Assembly: GCA_030630165.1 (NCBI GenBank) | Contig: DAOVNN010000078.1 | Location: 1-10,231, forward strand | Reading direction: 5' to 3' | DNA length: 10,231 nt | Origin: Candidatus Krumholzibacteriota bacterium | GTDB taxonomy: Bacteria; Krumholzibacteriota; Krumholzibacteriia; Krumholzibacteriales; Krumholzibacteriaceae | In this document: one piece after another, positions 1 to 6,688 of the stretch | How the letters are laid out: each line of letters opens with the position of its first letter | How positions within the stretch are numbered: the first letter of the stretch is position 1 | Notes under the pieces: model-generated | Database searches by the model: none | Told to the model about the DNA's origin: nothing | The model's input: only the letters and a program-made list of their open reading frames with translations | Position numbers and translations under genes: made by a program

Positions 1-349
1 CTGTCAGGTTGACCTTTATCACGGTGTCCCACTCCTGCTCACCCATGCGGAGAAGGAGATTGTCACGCGTGATCCCGGCATTGTTGACCAGTATATGAAC
101 CTGGTCGCGCCAGCCGAGCACCTCCTTGACACATTCCTGGACCTCGGCATAGTCGGCGACGTTGCATTTGACGGCAAGGGCTCCCTGCCCGGCCTCTTCG
201 ATGAGCCCGGCGGTCTCCTCCGCTCCATCGATGTCGACATCGAGGACCGCAACGTCAACGCCCTGCCCGGCGAGCGCAAGGGCAATGTCCCTTCCGATCC
301 CGCGCCCGGCACCTGTGACTATAGCCGTATTTCCATTCAGTCCGGTCAT
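1..349 (-). CDS. fabG: 3-oxoacyl-[ACP] reductase FabG, N-terminal part (runs off left edge)
   Basis: This is an NADPH-dependent short-chain dehydrogenase that reduces beta-ketoacyl-ACP to beta-hydroxyacyl-ACP in the type II fatty-acid elongation cycle in the cytoplasm. The 116 visible residues begin MTGLNGNTAIVTGAGRGIGR, which carries the TGxxxGIG dinucleotide-binding loop near residues 12-19. A Rossmann fold follows, with an acidic DVD segment after the second strand, a CNVADYAEV segment, and the FabG-typical NNAGITRDNLLLRMGEQEW near residues 90-108. The catalytic Ser-Tyr-Lys lie beyond the window. The ATG at 349 is preceded by GAGG about eight bases upstream. It follows fabD by 47 nt, in the classic fabH-fabD-fabG order. 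FabG is favoured over other SDRs by this context and by the NNAGITRDN block. The partial length is due only to the window edge. Confidence 0.95.
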   Translation of the reverse strand, partial: MTGLNGNTAIVTGAGRGIGRDIALALAGQGVDVAVLDVDIDGAEETAGLIEEAGQGALAVKCNVADYAEVQECVKEVLGWRDQVHILVNNAGITRDNLLLRMGEQEWDTVIKVNLT

Positions 350-381
350 TTGGAAAACCTCTATATCAGATACGCTTCCGT

Positions 382-402
382 GCGTAAAGGAAATCTTTAC
401 GC
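382..402 (-). other. Perfect 8-bp hairpin over the fabD stop codon
   Basis: The arms gcgtaaag (382-389) and ctttacgc (395-402) are perfect inverted repeats around a 5-nt loop. The fabD TAA stop (397-399) is inside the arm. No T-run follows on the transcribed strand, so it does not look like an intrinsic terminator. It could stabilise or process the mRNA or modulate passage to fabG; this function is inference. Confidence 0.5.
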
Positions 403-1338
403 GACGGTCTCGCGCTCTATGACCTGAGCGAGCTGATCGGCAGTTCCGACCGTCTCGACGCTCCTGGCCCTGTCTATTCTCTTCATGAGACCGCTCAGCA
501 CCTTCCCCGGCCCGACCTCGAGGATCTCTCCGCCCCACTGCGAGGTAAGAAGATTCATCGAATCGGACCACTTGACGGGACTCGTGAGCTGCCTCGACAG
601 CGCGTCGATTATCTGCTCGCGGCGCGTGACGATCTTCGCGTCGGCGTTGCAGACGACATCGGCTGTCGTGTCCTTGATCTCGAAACTCTTTATATATTCA
701 ACGAGCTCGTCCTGCGCGGGAGCGACGAGCGGCGAATGAAAGGCTCCGCTCACGTTGAGTCTGACGACCTTGCGCACGCCCTTTCCCTCGGCAAGCTTCA
801 TCGCCCTTTCTACCGCCTCGATATGGCCCGAGACTACGACCTGTCCGGGCGAATTTATGTTCGCCAGGACCACTACCGTATCACCCGTGCTCGCCTCTTC
901 ACAGACGACCTGTACGTCCGCGGTCTCCATTCCGATGATAGCCGCCATGGTGCCGGGCTGCCTGAGCCCCGCGTCGAACATCAGCTCTCCGCGCCTGCGT
1001 ACTATCCTCAGTGCGTCCATGTCGTCGAGCGTTCCTGCCGCAGCCAGCGCCGAATATTCGCCGAGGCTGTGACCCGCTGCGATCGACGGCTCGAGGCCGG
1101 CCTCGTCCTTCATAACATGTGCTACGGCAAGACTGTGAAGAAGGATCGCCGGCTGGGCATTCCTCGTCTCGGTCAGGACATCAGCGTCTCCCTCGAACGA
1201 GAGTTTCGATATGCTGAATCCAAGGATCTCGTCGGCCTCTTCGTAGATCCTTGCAACTGCGGGAAACTGCCCGGCCAGATCCTTTCCCATCCCGGCAAAC
1301 TGTGATCCCTGACCTGGGAACAACATCGCTGTCTTCAT
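397..1338 (-). CDS. fabD: Malonyl-CoA:ACP transacylase FabD
   Basis: This enzyme transfers malonyl from CoA to acyl carrier protein, supplying the extender unit for type II fatty-acid synthesis in the cytoplasm. The 313-residue length is normal for the family. Visible motifs are the N-terminal FPGQGSQ (7-13, oxyanion-hole glutamine), the nucleophile elbow GHSLGEYSA with Ser91, the malonyl-carboxylate-binding Arg116 in RRRGELM, and the catalytic His201 in GAFHSPL. NINSPGQVVVSG near 160-171 is also typical. The ATG at 1338 has a GGAGA ribosome site about seven bases upstream. The gene starts 28 nt after the fabH stop and ends 47 nt before fabG. All key residues are present, so it should be active. 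I see nothing unusual inside the gene; a hairpin straddles its stop codon. Confidence 0.98.
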   Translation of the reverse strand: MKTAMLFPGQGSQFAGMGKDLAGQFPAVARIYEEADEILGFSISKLSFEGDADVLTETRNAQPAILLHSLAVAHVMKDEAGLEPSIAAGHSLGEYSALAAAGTLDDMDALRIVRRRGELMFDAGLRQPGTMAAIIGMETADVQVVCEEASTGDTVVVLANINSPGQVVVSGHIEAVERAMKLAEGKGVRKVVRLNVSGAFHSPLVAPAQDELVEYIKSFEIKDTTADVVCNADAKIVTRREQIIDALSRQLTSPVKWSDSMNLLTSQWGGEILEVGPGKVLSGLMKRIDRARSVETVGTADQLAQVIERETVA

Positions 1339-1366
1339 CTTTATGTCTCCTCAGTATTCACCGTGG

Positions 1367-2365
1367 TCAGTACTTGATCAACGCGGCGCCCCATGTCAGG
1401 CCGCCGCCGAAGGCGACCATTATAACGAGGTCACCCTTCTTGAGGGTCCCGCCCTCTTTCAATTCGGAAAACGCTATCGGTATACTCGCCGACGACGTAT
1501 TTCCTACACGGTCTATATTTACTACTACCTGTTCTTTTTCGAGTTTGAGGCGCTTCCTCACCCCTTCGATTATCCTGATATTTGCCTGGTGAGGTATCAG
1601 ATAAGTCACGTCCTCGGTTCCGAGGCCCGCTTCCTTGAGCGTATGTCTCGCCGCGTCGACCATTGCCCTCACCGCGTACTTGAAAAGGCCGTCGCCCTTC
1701 ATCCTGATGTAATGTTCCCCCGCCTCGATCCTTTCCGTCGTAAGAGGCGTCTTCGATCCCCCGGCGACGATGTAGAGCAGTTCCTTCTCGCCTCCATCGC
1801 TCTGCATAAAGGTGCTCAGGACTCCCTCGCCCGGCTCCCCCTCCTCGAGTACTACCGCGCCGCATCCGTCTCCGAAGAGCACGCAGGTGGTACGGTCCGT
1901 GTAATCGGTGATGCTGGTGAGCGTCTCCACACCAATGACAAGGACCTTTTCTGCCTTCCCCGACTCTATCATCGACGAGCCTATAGACAGCCCGTATATG
2001 AATCCCGAGCAGGCTGCCGAAACATCGAATGCCGCCGCTTTCTTCGCGCCGAGCATCTCCTGCAGCAGACAGCCCGTCGAAGGCAGCGGCATATCGGGAG
2101 TCACAGTCGCCACGATGATCATGTCGAGATCCTTCGGATCGACTTCCGCATCTGCCAGGGCCATCTTTGCCGCTTCGAACGCCATATCGCTCGAAAACTC
2201 ATTATCGGCGGTGATATGCCTTTCCCTGATACCCGAACGGGTCAGGATCCACTCGTCGCTCGTGTCGACAATCTTCTCAAAGTCGGCATTGGTCAGGATC
2301 TTCTCGGGAAGGTAATGCCCTGTCCCGGCTATCCTGGCGCCTATCTGTTTACACGGCTTTATCAC
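1367..2365 (-). CDS. fabH: 3-oxoacyl-[ACP] synthase III FabH
   Basis: This ketoacyl-ACP synthase III condenses acetyl-CoA (or a branched primer) with malonyl-ACP to start fatty-acid synthesis. The 332 residues show the N-terminal block TSDEWILTRSGIRERH (35-50), the catalytic Cys119 in SAACSGFIYG, His259 in PHQANIRII, and Asn289 in NIDRVGNTSSAS. That gives a complete Cys-His-Asn triad. The C-terminal AFGGGLTWGAAL block is also typical. The start is GTG, overlapping the plsX stop by four bases (GTGA), with AGGA upstream inside plsX, so translation is probably coupled. Primer preference (acetyl versus branched) cannot be read from the sequence with confidence. The thiolase-fold relatives KasA/FabF are excluded by the triad type and the TSDEWI block. 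Confidence 0.98.
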   Translation of the reverse strand: MIKPCKQIGARIAGTGHYLPEKILTNADFEKIVDTSDEWILTRSGIRERHITADNEFSSDMAFEAAKMALADAEVDPKDLDMIIVATVTPDMPLPSTGCLLQEMLGAKKAAAFDVSAACSGFIYGLSIGSSMIESGKAEKVLVIGVETLTSITDYTDRTTCVLFGDGCGAVVLEEGEPGEGVLSTFMQSDGGEKELLYIVAGGSKTPLTTERIEAGEHYIRMKGDGLFKYAVRAMVDAARHTLKEAGLGTEDVTYLIPHQANIRIIEGVRKRLKLEKEQVVVNIDRVGNTSSASIPIAFSELKEGGTLKKGDLVIMVAFGGGLTWGAALIKY

Positions 2366-3366
2366 TGCGTTTCCTGTATTCTAATCAGTATGCTTCCATT
2401 AACGTCGCGCTTCACAAAACTCTCCGCTGCCAGCACGGCGTTTTTAATAGCTTTGGCGTTGGATCCACCGTGGCCGATTATCGTGACGCCGTCGATCCCG
2501 AGAAGCGGCATGCCACCGTACTCCGCGTAATCGAGCGTTTTTCCCATCTTCCTGAGGACCGGCTTCATGAACATCGCGCCGATCTTCGCCCTGAGGCTTT
2601 CCTCGATTCCTTCCTTTATGATGTCGCCGAAATAGTGAGCGACACTCTCGGCAAACTTCAGAAGGACGTTCCCGGTGAAACCGTCGGTGACGACTACATC
2701 CACCTTGCCGGCGATCACGTCCATACCTTCGACGTTACCGGCAAAGTTCAGGCCGCTCGCGGCGAGAAGCTCGTGAGCTTCCCTCGTCAATTCGCTTCCC
2801 TTGGAGGATTCCTCGCCTATATTGAGCAGGCCGACCCTCGGATTCTTCCTGCCGAGGATCAGTTCCGCGTAGGCCGCGCCCATGTAGCCGAACTGCTCGA
2901 GGTGCATCGGTACGTTGTCCGAGTTTGCGCCTCCGTCAAGAACGATCGTCCCGCCGTTACGCGACGGAAAGAAGAGGGCTATCGCGGGCCGGTCGATGCC
3001 CGGCATCCTGCCGAGCGAAAGAAGCGAGCTCGCGACGGCCGCCCCGGTATTACCGGCGCTTACCACCGCATCCGCCACTCCCTCCTTGTGCAGCTTTGTC
3101 GCAACGACGATCGATGCCTCGCGCTTCCGCCTTATAGCCGTTGCGGGGCTCTCCGACATGCTGATTACATCAGGAGCATGGACGATCTCGATATTTCCGG
3201 TGGAATGACCTCGTTTGGAAATATAGCTTTCGAGCTCATCCTGCCGCCCAACGAGTATCAGCTCGAAGCGTCCATCGGCTAACTGCGCTGCTTCGACAGC
3301 TCCATCTACAACAGCCTCGGGCGCATTGTCGCCGCCCATGGCATCAAGTGCTATCCTCATTGCCAT
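2362..3366 (-). CDS. plsX: Phosphate acyltransferase PlsX
   Basis: PlsX converts acyl-ACP and phosphate to acyl-phosphate, the donor used by membrane PlsY to acylate glycerol-3-phosphate, so it links fatty-acid synthesis to phospholipid synthesis. It is a peripheral membrane enzyme. The 334 residues are the usual length. Family hallmarks are IALDAMGGDNAP near the N-terminus, SAGNTGA near 103-109, LLNIGEESSKG, the DVVVTDGFTGNVLLKF block, and EYGGMPLLG with IIGHG near the C-terminus. Two in-frame ATGs lie at the start (3366 and 3360). The upstream one is chosen because a G-rich stretch sits just before it, but the second, giving MRIALDAMGGD, is equally family-like. It follows rpmF by 60 nt and overlaps fabH by 4 nt. 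A small hairpin lies just before the start. Confidence 0.97.
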   Translation of the reverse strand: MAMRIALDAMGGDNAPEAVVDGAVEAAQLADGRFELILVGRQDELESYISKRGHSTGNIEIVHAPDVISMSESPATAIRRKREASIVVATKLHKEGVADAVVSAGNTGAAVASSLLSLGRMPGIDRPAIALFFPSRNGGTIVLDGGANSDNVPMHLEQFGYMGAAYAELILGRKNPRVGLLNIGEESSKGSELTREAHELLAASGLNFAGNVEGMDVIAGKVDVVVTDGFTGNVLLKFAESVAHYFGDIIKEGIEESLRAKIGAMFMKPVLRKMGKTLDYAEYGGMPLLGIDGVTIIGHGGSNAKAIKNAVLAAESFVKRDVNGSILIRIQETQ

Positions 3367-3373
3367 ACCCGCC

Positions 3374-3390
3374 CCGGATCTTCAATCCGG
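3374..3390 (-). other. Hairpin in the plsX leader
   Basis: The arms ccggat and atccgg (6 bp, perfect) surround a 5-nt loop. On the transcribed strand the 3' arm runs directly into the G-rich ribosome-binding stretch of plsX (GGGGCGGG), so folding could influence access to the start. There is no T-run, so it is not an intrinsic terminator. The structure is seen directly; the regulatory role is inference. Confidence 0.4.
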
Positions 3391-3426
3391 TTAAACAGCC
3401 TCAAAAGGAGAGGGCGGCCAGAAGGC

Positions 3427-3615
3427 CTAACTCTCTTCTTCCTGAGGCTTGATTACCTCGCGTCCCGCATAGTAGCCACAGTGTGGGCAAACCACGTGGG
3501 GCTGCTTGGGCTGATGGCAGTGCGAACACTTGGTTGCGGTGGGTGGCTGGGCTTTCCAGTGGGCCCGCCGCATATTCTTCTTAGATTTCGATGTCCTTCT
3601 CTTCGGGACTGCCAT
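3427..3615 (-). CDS. rpmF: 50S ribosomal protein L32
   Basis: This is a small basic protein of the large ribosomal subunit. The 62 residues begin MAVPKRRTSKSKKNMRRAHW, the canonical L32 N-terminus. They carry the zinc-ribbon pair CSHC (30-33) and CPHC (43-46), so this is the zinc-binding (C+) paralogue form. The acidic tail EEES is a minor embellishment. The ATG at 3615 has a strong GGAGGAG site six bases upstream. It lies between the YceD/DUF177 gene and plsX, the order found across most bacteria. The 71-nt leader contains two copies of a 21-bp hairpin-forming repeat, and the nearer copy overlaps the ribosome-binding site. Confidence 0.98.
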   Translation of the reverse strand: MAVPKRRTSKSKKNMRRAHWKAQPPTATKCSHCHQPKQPHVVCPHCGYYAGREVIKPQEEES

Positions 3616-3621
3616 ATCTTA

Positions 3622-3628
3622 CTCCTCC
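3622..3628 (-). promoter_or_regulatory. rpmF ribosome-binding site partly inside a hairpin arm
   Basis: GGAGGAG lies six bases before the rpmF ATG. Its first three bases form the end of the 3' arm of the nearer leader hairpin (3626-3640). A folded leader would therefore compete with ribosome binding. Confidence 0.55.
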
Positions 3629-3687
3629 CGGTTCCCGGGAATATTGTTCCGGTCCCCTCCACTATTCTCCCGGTTCCCGGGAATATT
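3625..3687 (-). repeat. Two 21-bp direct repeats, each a hairpin, before rpmF
   Basis: A 21-bp sequence (ctcccggttc...aatatt on the + strand) is perfectly repeated at 3625-3645 and 3667-3687, a period of 42 nt. It nearly fills the 71-nt gap between the YceD gene and rpmF. Each copy can fold locally as a 6-bp stem (TCCCGG / CCGGGA, transcribed strand) with a GAA loop. Each also contains the palindrome TTCCCGGGAA, so the two copies could instead pair with each other. The far copy begins on the last base of the YceD stop codon, and the near copy abuts the rpmF ribosome site. The repeats are seen directly; a control role is inference. Confidence 0.8.
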
Positions 3688-4220
3688 CACTTCTCGTCTT
3701 CCTCTTTCAACAGTTTTTTCAGGGGGCCCCACCTCGGGTCGACAGACTTCTCACCGCAGCTGCAGGCTCCCTCGTTCAGATCCGCCCCGCACCGGGGACA
3801 GATACCAGCGCAACTCTCCTTACACAAATACTTTATGGGCATTTCGAGAACCACTGCCTCGCGGACCACCGGGAAGATGTCGAAATCGAATTCCTGAGCC
3901 TCGCTCATGAGAACGAAATTCTCTTCCTCGCTGCCCTCGGGTACCCGGCCACTCCTCCGCAGCATCATGCTGAACTCCGCAACCAGCTTGAATTCAAACG
4001 ATTTCAGGCATCTGCTGCAGTCGCCGCTGATATCTGCTTCTATTCTTCCCTCGAGCAGGTAACTGCTGCCCGTCCGGGTCGATTCGGCCGTTACGGCTGC
4101 CTTGCAGGGGACATCATCCCCTTCGGGACCGCGGACCGGAAACTCCTCCTCGAATGTGAATGTCTCCCTGTCATCACTGTGACCGAGATCCAGTCCCATT
4201 CTTGGAAAATCCTTTTCCAT
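3687..4220 (-). CDS. YceD/DUF177 family protein (probable 23S rRNA accumulation factor)
   Basis: This is a 177-residue DUF177 (YceD) protein. In E. coli and plants, family members promote 23S rRNA accumulation and large-subunit biogenesis; the biochemical activity is not established. The sequence shows the CSRC pair (68-71) followed by L. The C-terminal cysteine cluster has Cys133, 137, 141, 144, 153 and 155 in a C-x3-C-x3-CPRCG...CSC arrangement, and ends DPRWGPLKKL, typical of the family. The fuller cysteine set suggests metal binding (inference). The ATG at 4220 is 12 nt after ndk and has only a weak ribosome site within the ndk end. An alternative ATG seven codons in (MGLDLG) is possible. 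Conserved linkage to rpmF supports the assignment. Confidence 0.92.
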   Translation of the reverse strand: MEKDFPRMGLDLGHSDDRETFTFEEEFPVRGPEGDDVPCKAAVTAESTRTGSSYLLEGRIEADISGDCSRCLKSFEFKLVAEFSMMLRRSGRVPEGSEEENFVLMSEAQEFDFDIFPVVREAVVLEMPIKYLCKESCAGICPRCGADLNEGACSCGEKSVDPRWGPLKKLLKEEDEK

Positions 4221-4232
4221 GAAGCGTTTATA

Positions 4233-4640
4233 TTAATCTTCAGGGAAAACTATAGCAAGTTCTTTTTCTGCCGACTCGGGCGCATCGGAGGCATGAACGG
4301 CATTCGCCTGGAGCGAAGTGCCGAACATGTACCTGATCGTCCCCGGACGGGCGTCGGCGGGATTCGTGGCCCCTACAAGCTCCCTGGTCAGGGCGATCAC
4401 GTCCCCATCCTTCTCCAGTTCGAGCCCGATCACGTTGCCGGAGACGATATATTTCATCAGGTCGGCGAAAAAGGGCTTATCCTTATGGATGTCATAGAAT
4501 TCGGCTGCCTGCGCGTCGTTGAACCTGAACATCTTCATCCTTCGGATCGTCCACCGGTTCTTCAGTATGAAATCGATTATCTGGCCCTGGAGGCCTGCCT
4601 CGACCACCTCTGGCTTTATCATCAGATATGTGCTCGCCAC
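4233..4640 (-). CDS. ndk: Nucleoside diphosphate kinase
   Basis: Ndk moves the gamma-phosphate from one NTP to another NDP through a phosphohistidine, balancing cytoplasmic nucleotide pools. The 135 residues retain the active-site block NAVHASD with His116, the nucleotide-binding Lys9 (MIKP), Tyr49, Arg86, Thr92, Arg103 (PGTIR) and Asn113. It differs from the textbook sequence. The usual KPDAV-x-R is KPEVVEAG, the SGPV Kpn-loop motif is SGNV, and NAVHGSDS is NAVHASDA, so it belongs to a somewhat divergent subgroup. The start is GTG at 4640 with GGAGG upstream. It begins 11 nt after sucD. A sucC-sucD-ndk order makes sense because succinyl-CoA synthetase makes ATP or GTP that Ndk equilibrates, and the proteins have been reported to associate in Pseudomonas. 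Confidence 0.96.
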   Translation of the reverse strand: MASTYLMIKPEVVEAGLQGQIIDFILKNRWTIRRMKMFRFNDAQAAEFYDIHKDKPFFADLMKYIVSGNVIGLELEKDGDVIALTRELVGATNPADARPGTIRYMFGTSLQANAVHASDAPESAEKELAIVFPED

Positions 4641-4651
4641 TGTTCCTCCAA

Positions 4652-5521
4652 TTAGATAAGTCTTTTCATTATATCCACTATCTGCGCCGGTGTGTCGGCG
4701 ACCTCGACGCCTACCGCGGCGAAGGCTGCGACCTTCTCCGCCGCAGTGCCCGTTCCGCCGGAGACGATGGCGCCGGCGTGGCCCATCCTCTTCCCCGGAG
4801 GCGCGGAATGTCCCGCGATAAAGACGCCCACCTTCTTGGGATAACTATTCTTTATCATCTCGGCGGCGAGTTCCTCGTCGTTCCCGCCGATCTCACCGAT
4901 CAGCACGACAGCGTCGGTCTCATCATCGGCAGCGAAGAGTTCCATAGTATCGAGCAGGTTTGTCCCTACTATCGGATCGCCTCCGATCCCGATGCAGGTC
5001 GACTGCCCCAATCCATTCTGCGTGAGATGGTATACGATCTCGTAGGTGAGCGTACCGCTCCTCGAGACGACGCCCACATTTCCCTCGGCATGGATGTCAC
5101 CGGGCATGATCCCGACCTTCGAGCGCCCCGGCGAGATGATCCCCGGGCTGTTCGGCCCGATCAGCCTTGTGCCCCGCTCGGTTATGAACGGAAGTACCTT
5201 GACCATGTCCCTTACGGGAAGTCCCTCCGAGATGCAGACGACCAGCTTGCAGCCGGCGTCCGAGGCCTCGCAGATCGCGTCGGCGGCAAATGCCGCGGGG
5301 ACGTAGATCACGCTCGTGTTCGCGCCCGTAGCGGCAACGGCATCGGCCATCGAATCGAATACCGGAACGCCGTCTTCGGTCTTCTGCCCCCCCTTGCCGG
5401 GAGTGACACCTCCGACCACGTTCGTCCCGTAGGCGACCATCTGGCTGGCGTGGAACCCGCCGTCCCTTCCCGTGATACCCTGGACGATCAACTTCGTGTT
5501 TTTATCTACAAGAATACTCAA
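4652..5521 (-). CDS. sucD: Succinyl-CoA synthetase, alpha subunit
   Basis: This subunit binds CoA and carries the phosphohistidine of succinyl-CoA synthetase (succinyl-CoA + NDP + Pi to succinate + CoA + NTP) in the citric acid cycle. The 289 residues match the family length. The start is like the E. coli protein (MSILVDKNTKLIVQGITG), followed by VTPGKGGQ in the CoA domain, GIGGDPIVG near 178-186, and the active-site His248 in GKRMGHAGAI. One difference is visible: the usual GPNCPG is GPNSPG (Ser125). The start is TTG at 5521. No ATG or GTG lies nearby, and the match to the conserved N-terminus plus AAGGA eight bases upstream make it firm. It is 19 nt after sucC and 11 nt before ndk. Confidence 0.98.
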   Translation of the reverse strand: MSILVDKNTKLIVQGITGRDGGFHASQMVAYGTNVVGGVTPGKGGQKTEDGVPVFDSMADAVAATGANTSVIYVPAAFAADAICEASDAGCKLVVCISEGLPVRDMVKVLPFITERGTRLIGPNSPGIISPGRSKVGIMPGDIHAEGNVGVVSRSGTLTYEIVYHLTQNGLGQSTCIGIGGDPIVGTNLLDTMELFAADDETDAVVLIGEIGGNDEELAAEMIKNSYPKKVGVFIAGHSAPPGKRMGHAGAIVSGGTGTAAEKVAAFAAVGVEVADTPAQIVDIMKRLI

Positions 5522-5529
5522 GACCAGAT

Positions 5530-5534
5530 TCCTT
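5530..5534 (-). promoter_or_regulatory. Ribosome-binding site deciding the sucD TTG start
   Basis: AAGGA lies eight bases before the TTG at 5521, between the sucC stop and sucD. It supports initiation at this rare start codon. Confidence 0.6.
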
Positions 5535-5540
5535 TCGATT

Positions 5541-6671
5541 CTAACCCGCCGCTTCGATGGCCTTCTTTACTGCGTCTTCCATATCCAGGGCAGCGATCAT
5601 CTCGGTGCTCGCGAGGATCTCCTTCGCCTCCACCTCGTTCGTTCCGGTAAGCCTGACGACAAGCGGTATGTCGAGACCGAGCTTTTCCTTTGCCACGATC
5701 AGGCCGTTCGCCACATCGTCGCACCTCGTGATCCCTCCGAATATATTTATCAGGATCGATTTCACATTCTCGTCACGCAGGATGATCTTTATCGCGGAGA
5801 GGACCTTCTCGGGGCTCGAGCTTCCTCCGATGTCGAGGAAGTTCGCCGGCTCTCCGCCGAAATGCTTGATCATGTCCATAGTGGCCATCGCCAGCCCCGC
5901 GCCGTTTACGATGCAGCCGATCCTGCCGTCGAGCTTGACGAAAGAAAGGTCGGCCTCCCTCGCTGTAACCTCGCCCTGGTCCTCGGATGCGTCATCGCGC
6001 ATCTCAGCGATTTCGGGATGTCTGAACAGGGCGTTGTCGTCGAGATTGATCTTCGCGTCGATCGCCCAGACCTTTCCATCAGGGTCCTCGACTAATGGGT
6101 TGATTTCTGCAAGAGAAGCATCCGATCCCATGAAAGCGTCATACAATCCCTTCAGTGCTTTCCCGATCTGCTTCGCGACAGCCTTGTCACTGCTGAGAAA
6201 TGATGCCAGCCTCCTCACCTGGAAGGGCATGAGCCCTCCTTCAGGATTGACGGGAAGCTTGAGGATCTTCTCGGGGGTGGTCCTGGCAACTTCCTCGATA
6301 TCGACTCCGCCTGCCGGAGAGACCATCATCATCGGTCTGCGCGAGCCGCGGTCGAAAATCATGCCGACATAGAACTCCTTGTCTATATCGACGGCCTTCG
6401 CCACGAGGACCTTCTCGACGGTAAGTCCCTTGATGTCGAGCCCGAGTATCGCCTCAGCCTTCTCGACGGCCTCCTCTGGAGTGGATGCCAGCTTGACGCC
6501 GCCGGCCTTTCCCCTGCCGCCGACGAGTACCTGGGCCTTGACCACGACGGGGCAGCCGAGCTGCTCGGCCGCAGCCTTTGCGTCCCCGGCCTTCGTTATC
6601 ATTTTGCTCGGAGGGACGGGGAGCCCGTAACCTGCGAATATTCCCCGCGCGTCCGCTTCGTGAATCTTCAA
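5541..6671 (-). CDS. sucC: Succinyl-CoA synthetase, beta subunit
   Basis: This is the nucleotide- and succinate-binding ATP-grasp subunit, partner of SucD. From the TTG at 6671 the protein is 376 residues and starts MKIHEADARGIFAGYGLPVP, as in the family. Motifs are the ATP-grasp loop VGGRGKAGGVK near residues 50-60, EINPLVED near 190, NGAGLAMATMD, NFLDIGG, and NIFGGITRCD in the C-terminal domain. ADP versus GDP preference is not clear by eye. A longer frame reaches an ATG at 6830 inside the upstream gene. It is rejected because the extra residues match nothing in the family and a GGAGG sits six bases before the TTG. The start is 17 nt after the cDPGS-like gene and the stop (TAG) is 19 nt before sucD. 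Confidence 0.97.
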   Translation of the reverse strand: MKIHEADARGIFAGYGLPVPPSKMITKAGDAKAAAEQLGCPVVVKAQVLVGGRGKAGGVKLASTPEEAVEKAEAILGLDIKGLTVEKVLVAKAVDIDKEFYVGMIFDRGSRRPMMMVSPAGGVDIEEVARTTPEKILKLPVNPEGGLMPFQVRRLASFLSSDKAVAKQIGKALKGLYDAFMGSDASLAEINPLVEDPDGKVWAIDAKINLDDNALFRHPEIAEMRDDASEDQGEVTAREADLSFVKLDGRIGCIVNGAGLAMATMDMIKHFGGEPANFLDIGGSSSPEKVLSAIKIILRDENVKSILINIFGGITRCDDVANGLIVAKEKLGLDIPLVVRLTGTNEVEAKEILASTEMIAALDMEDAVKKAIEAAG

Positions 6672-6677
6672 TGCAAA

Positions 6678-6682
6678 CCTCC
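6678..6682 (-). promoter_or_regulatory. Ribosome-binding site deciding the sucC TTG start
   Basis: A perfect GGAGG lies six bases before the TTG at 6671, in the 17-nt gap after the cDPGS-like gene. It settles the start in favour of TTG over the upstream ATG at 6830. Confidence 0.7.
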
Positions 6683-6688
6683 GCCTTA

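Noticed and set aside
1343..2530. A long + strand reading frame (395 codons) opposite fabH and the end of plsX
   Set aside because: It is antisense to two unmistakable genes, has no family-like motifs, and is rich in Arg and His as expected for a shadow frame in GC-rich DNA.
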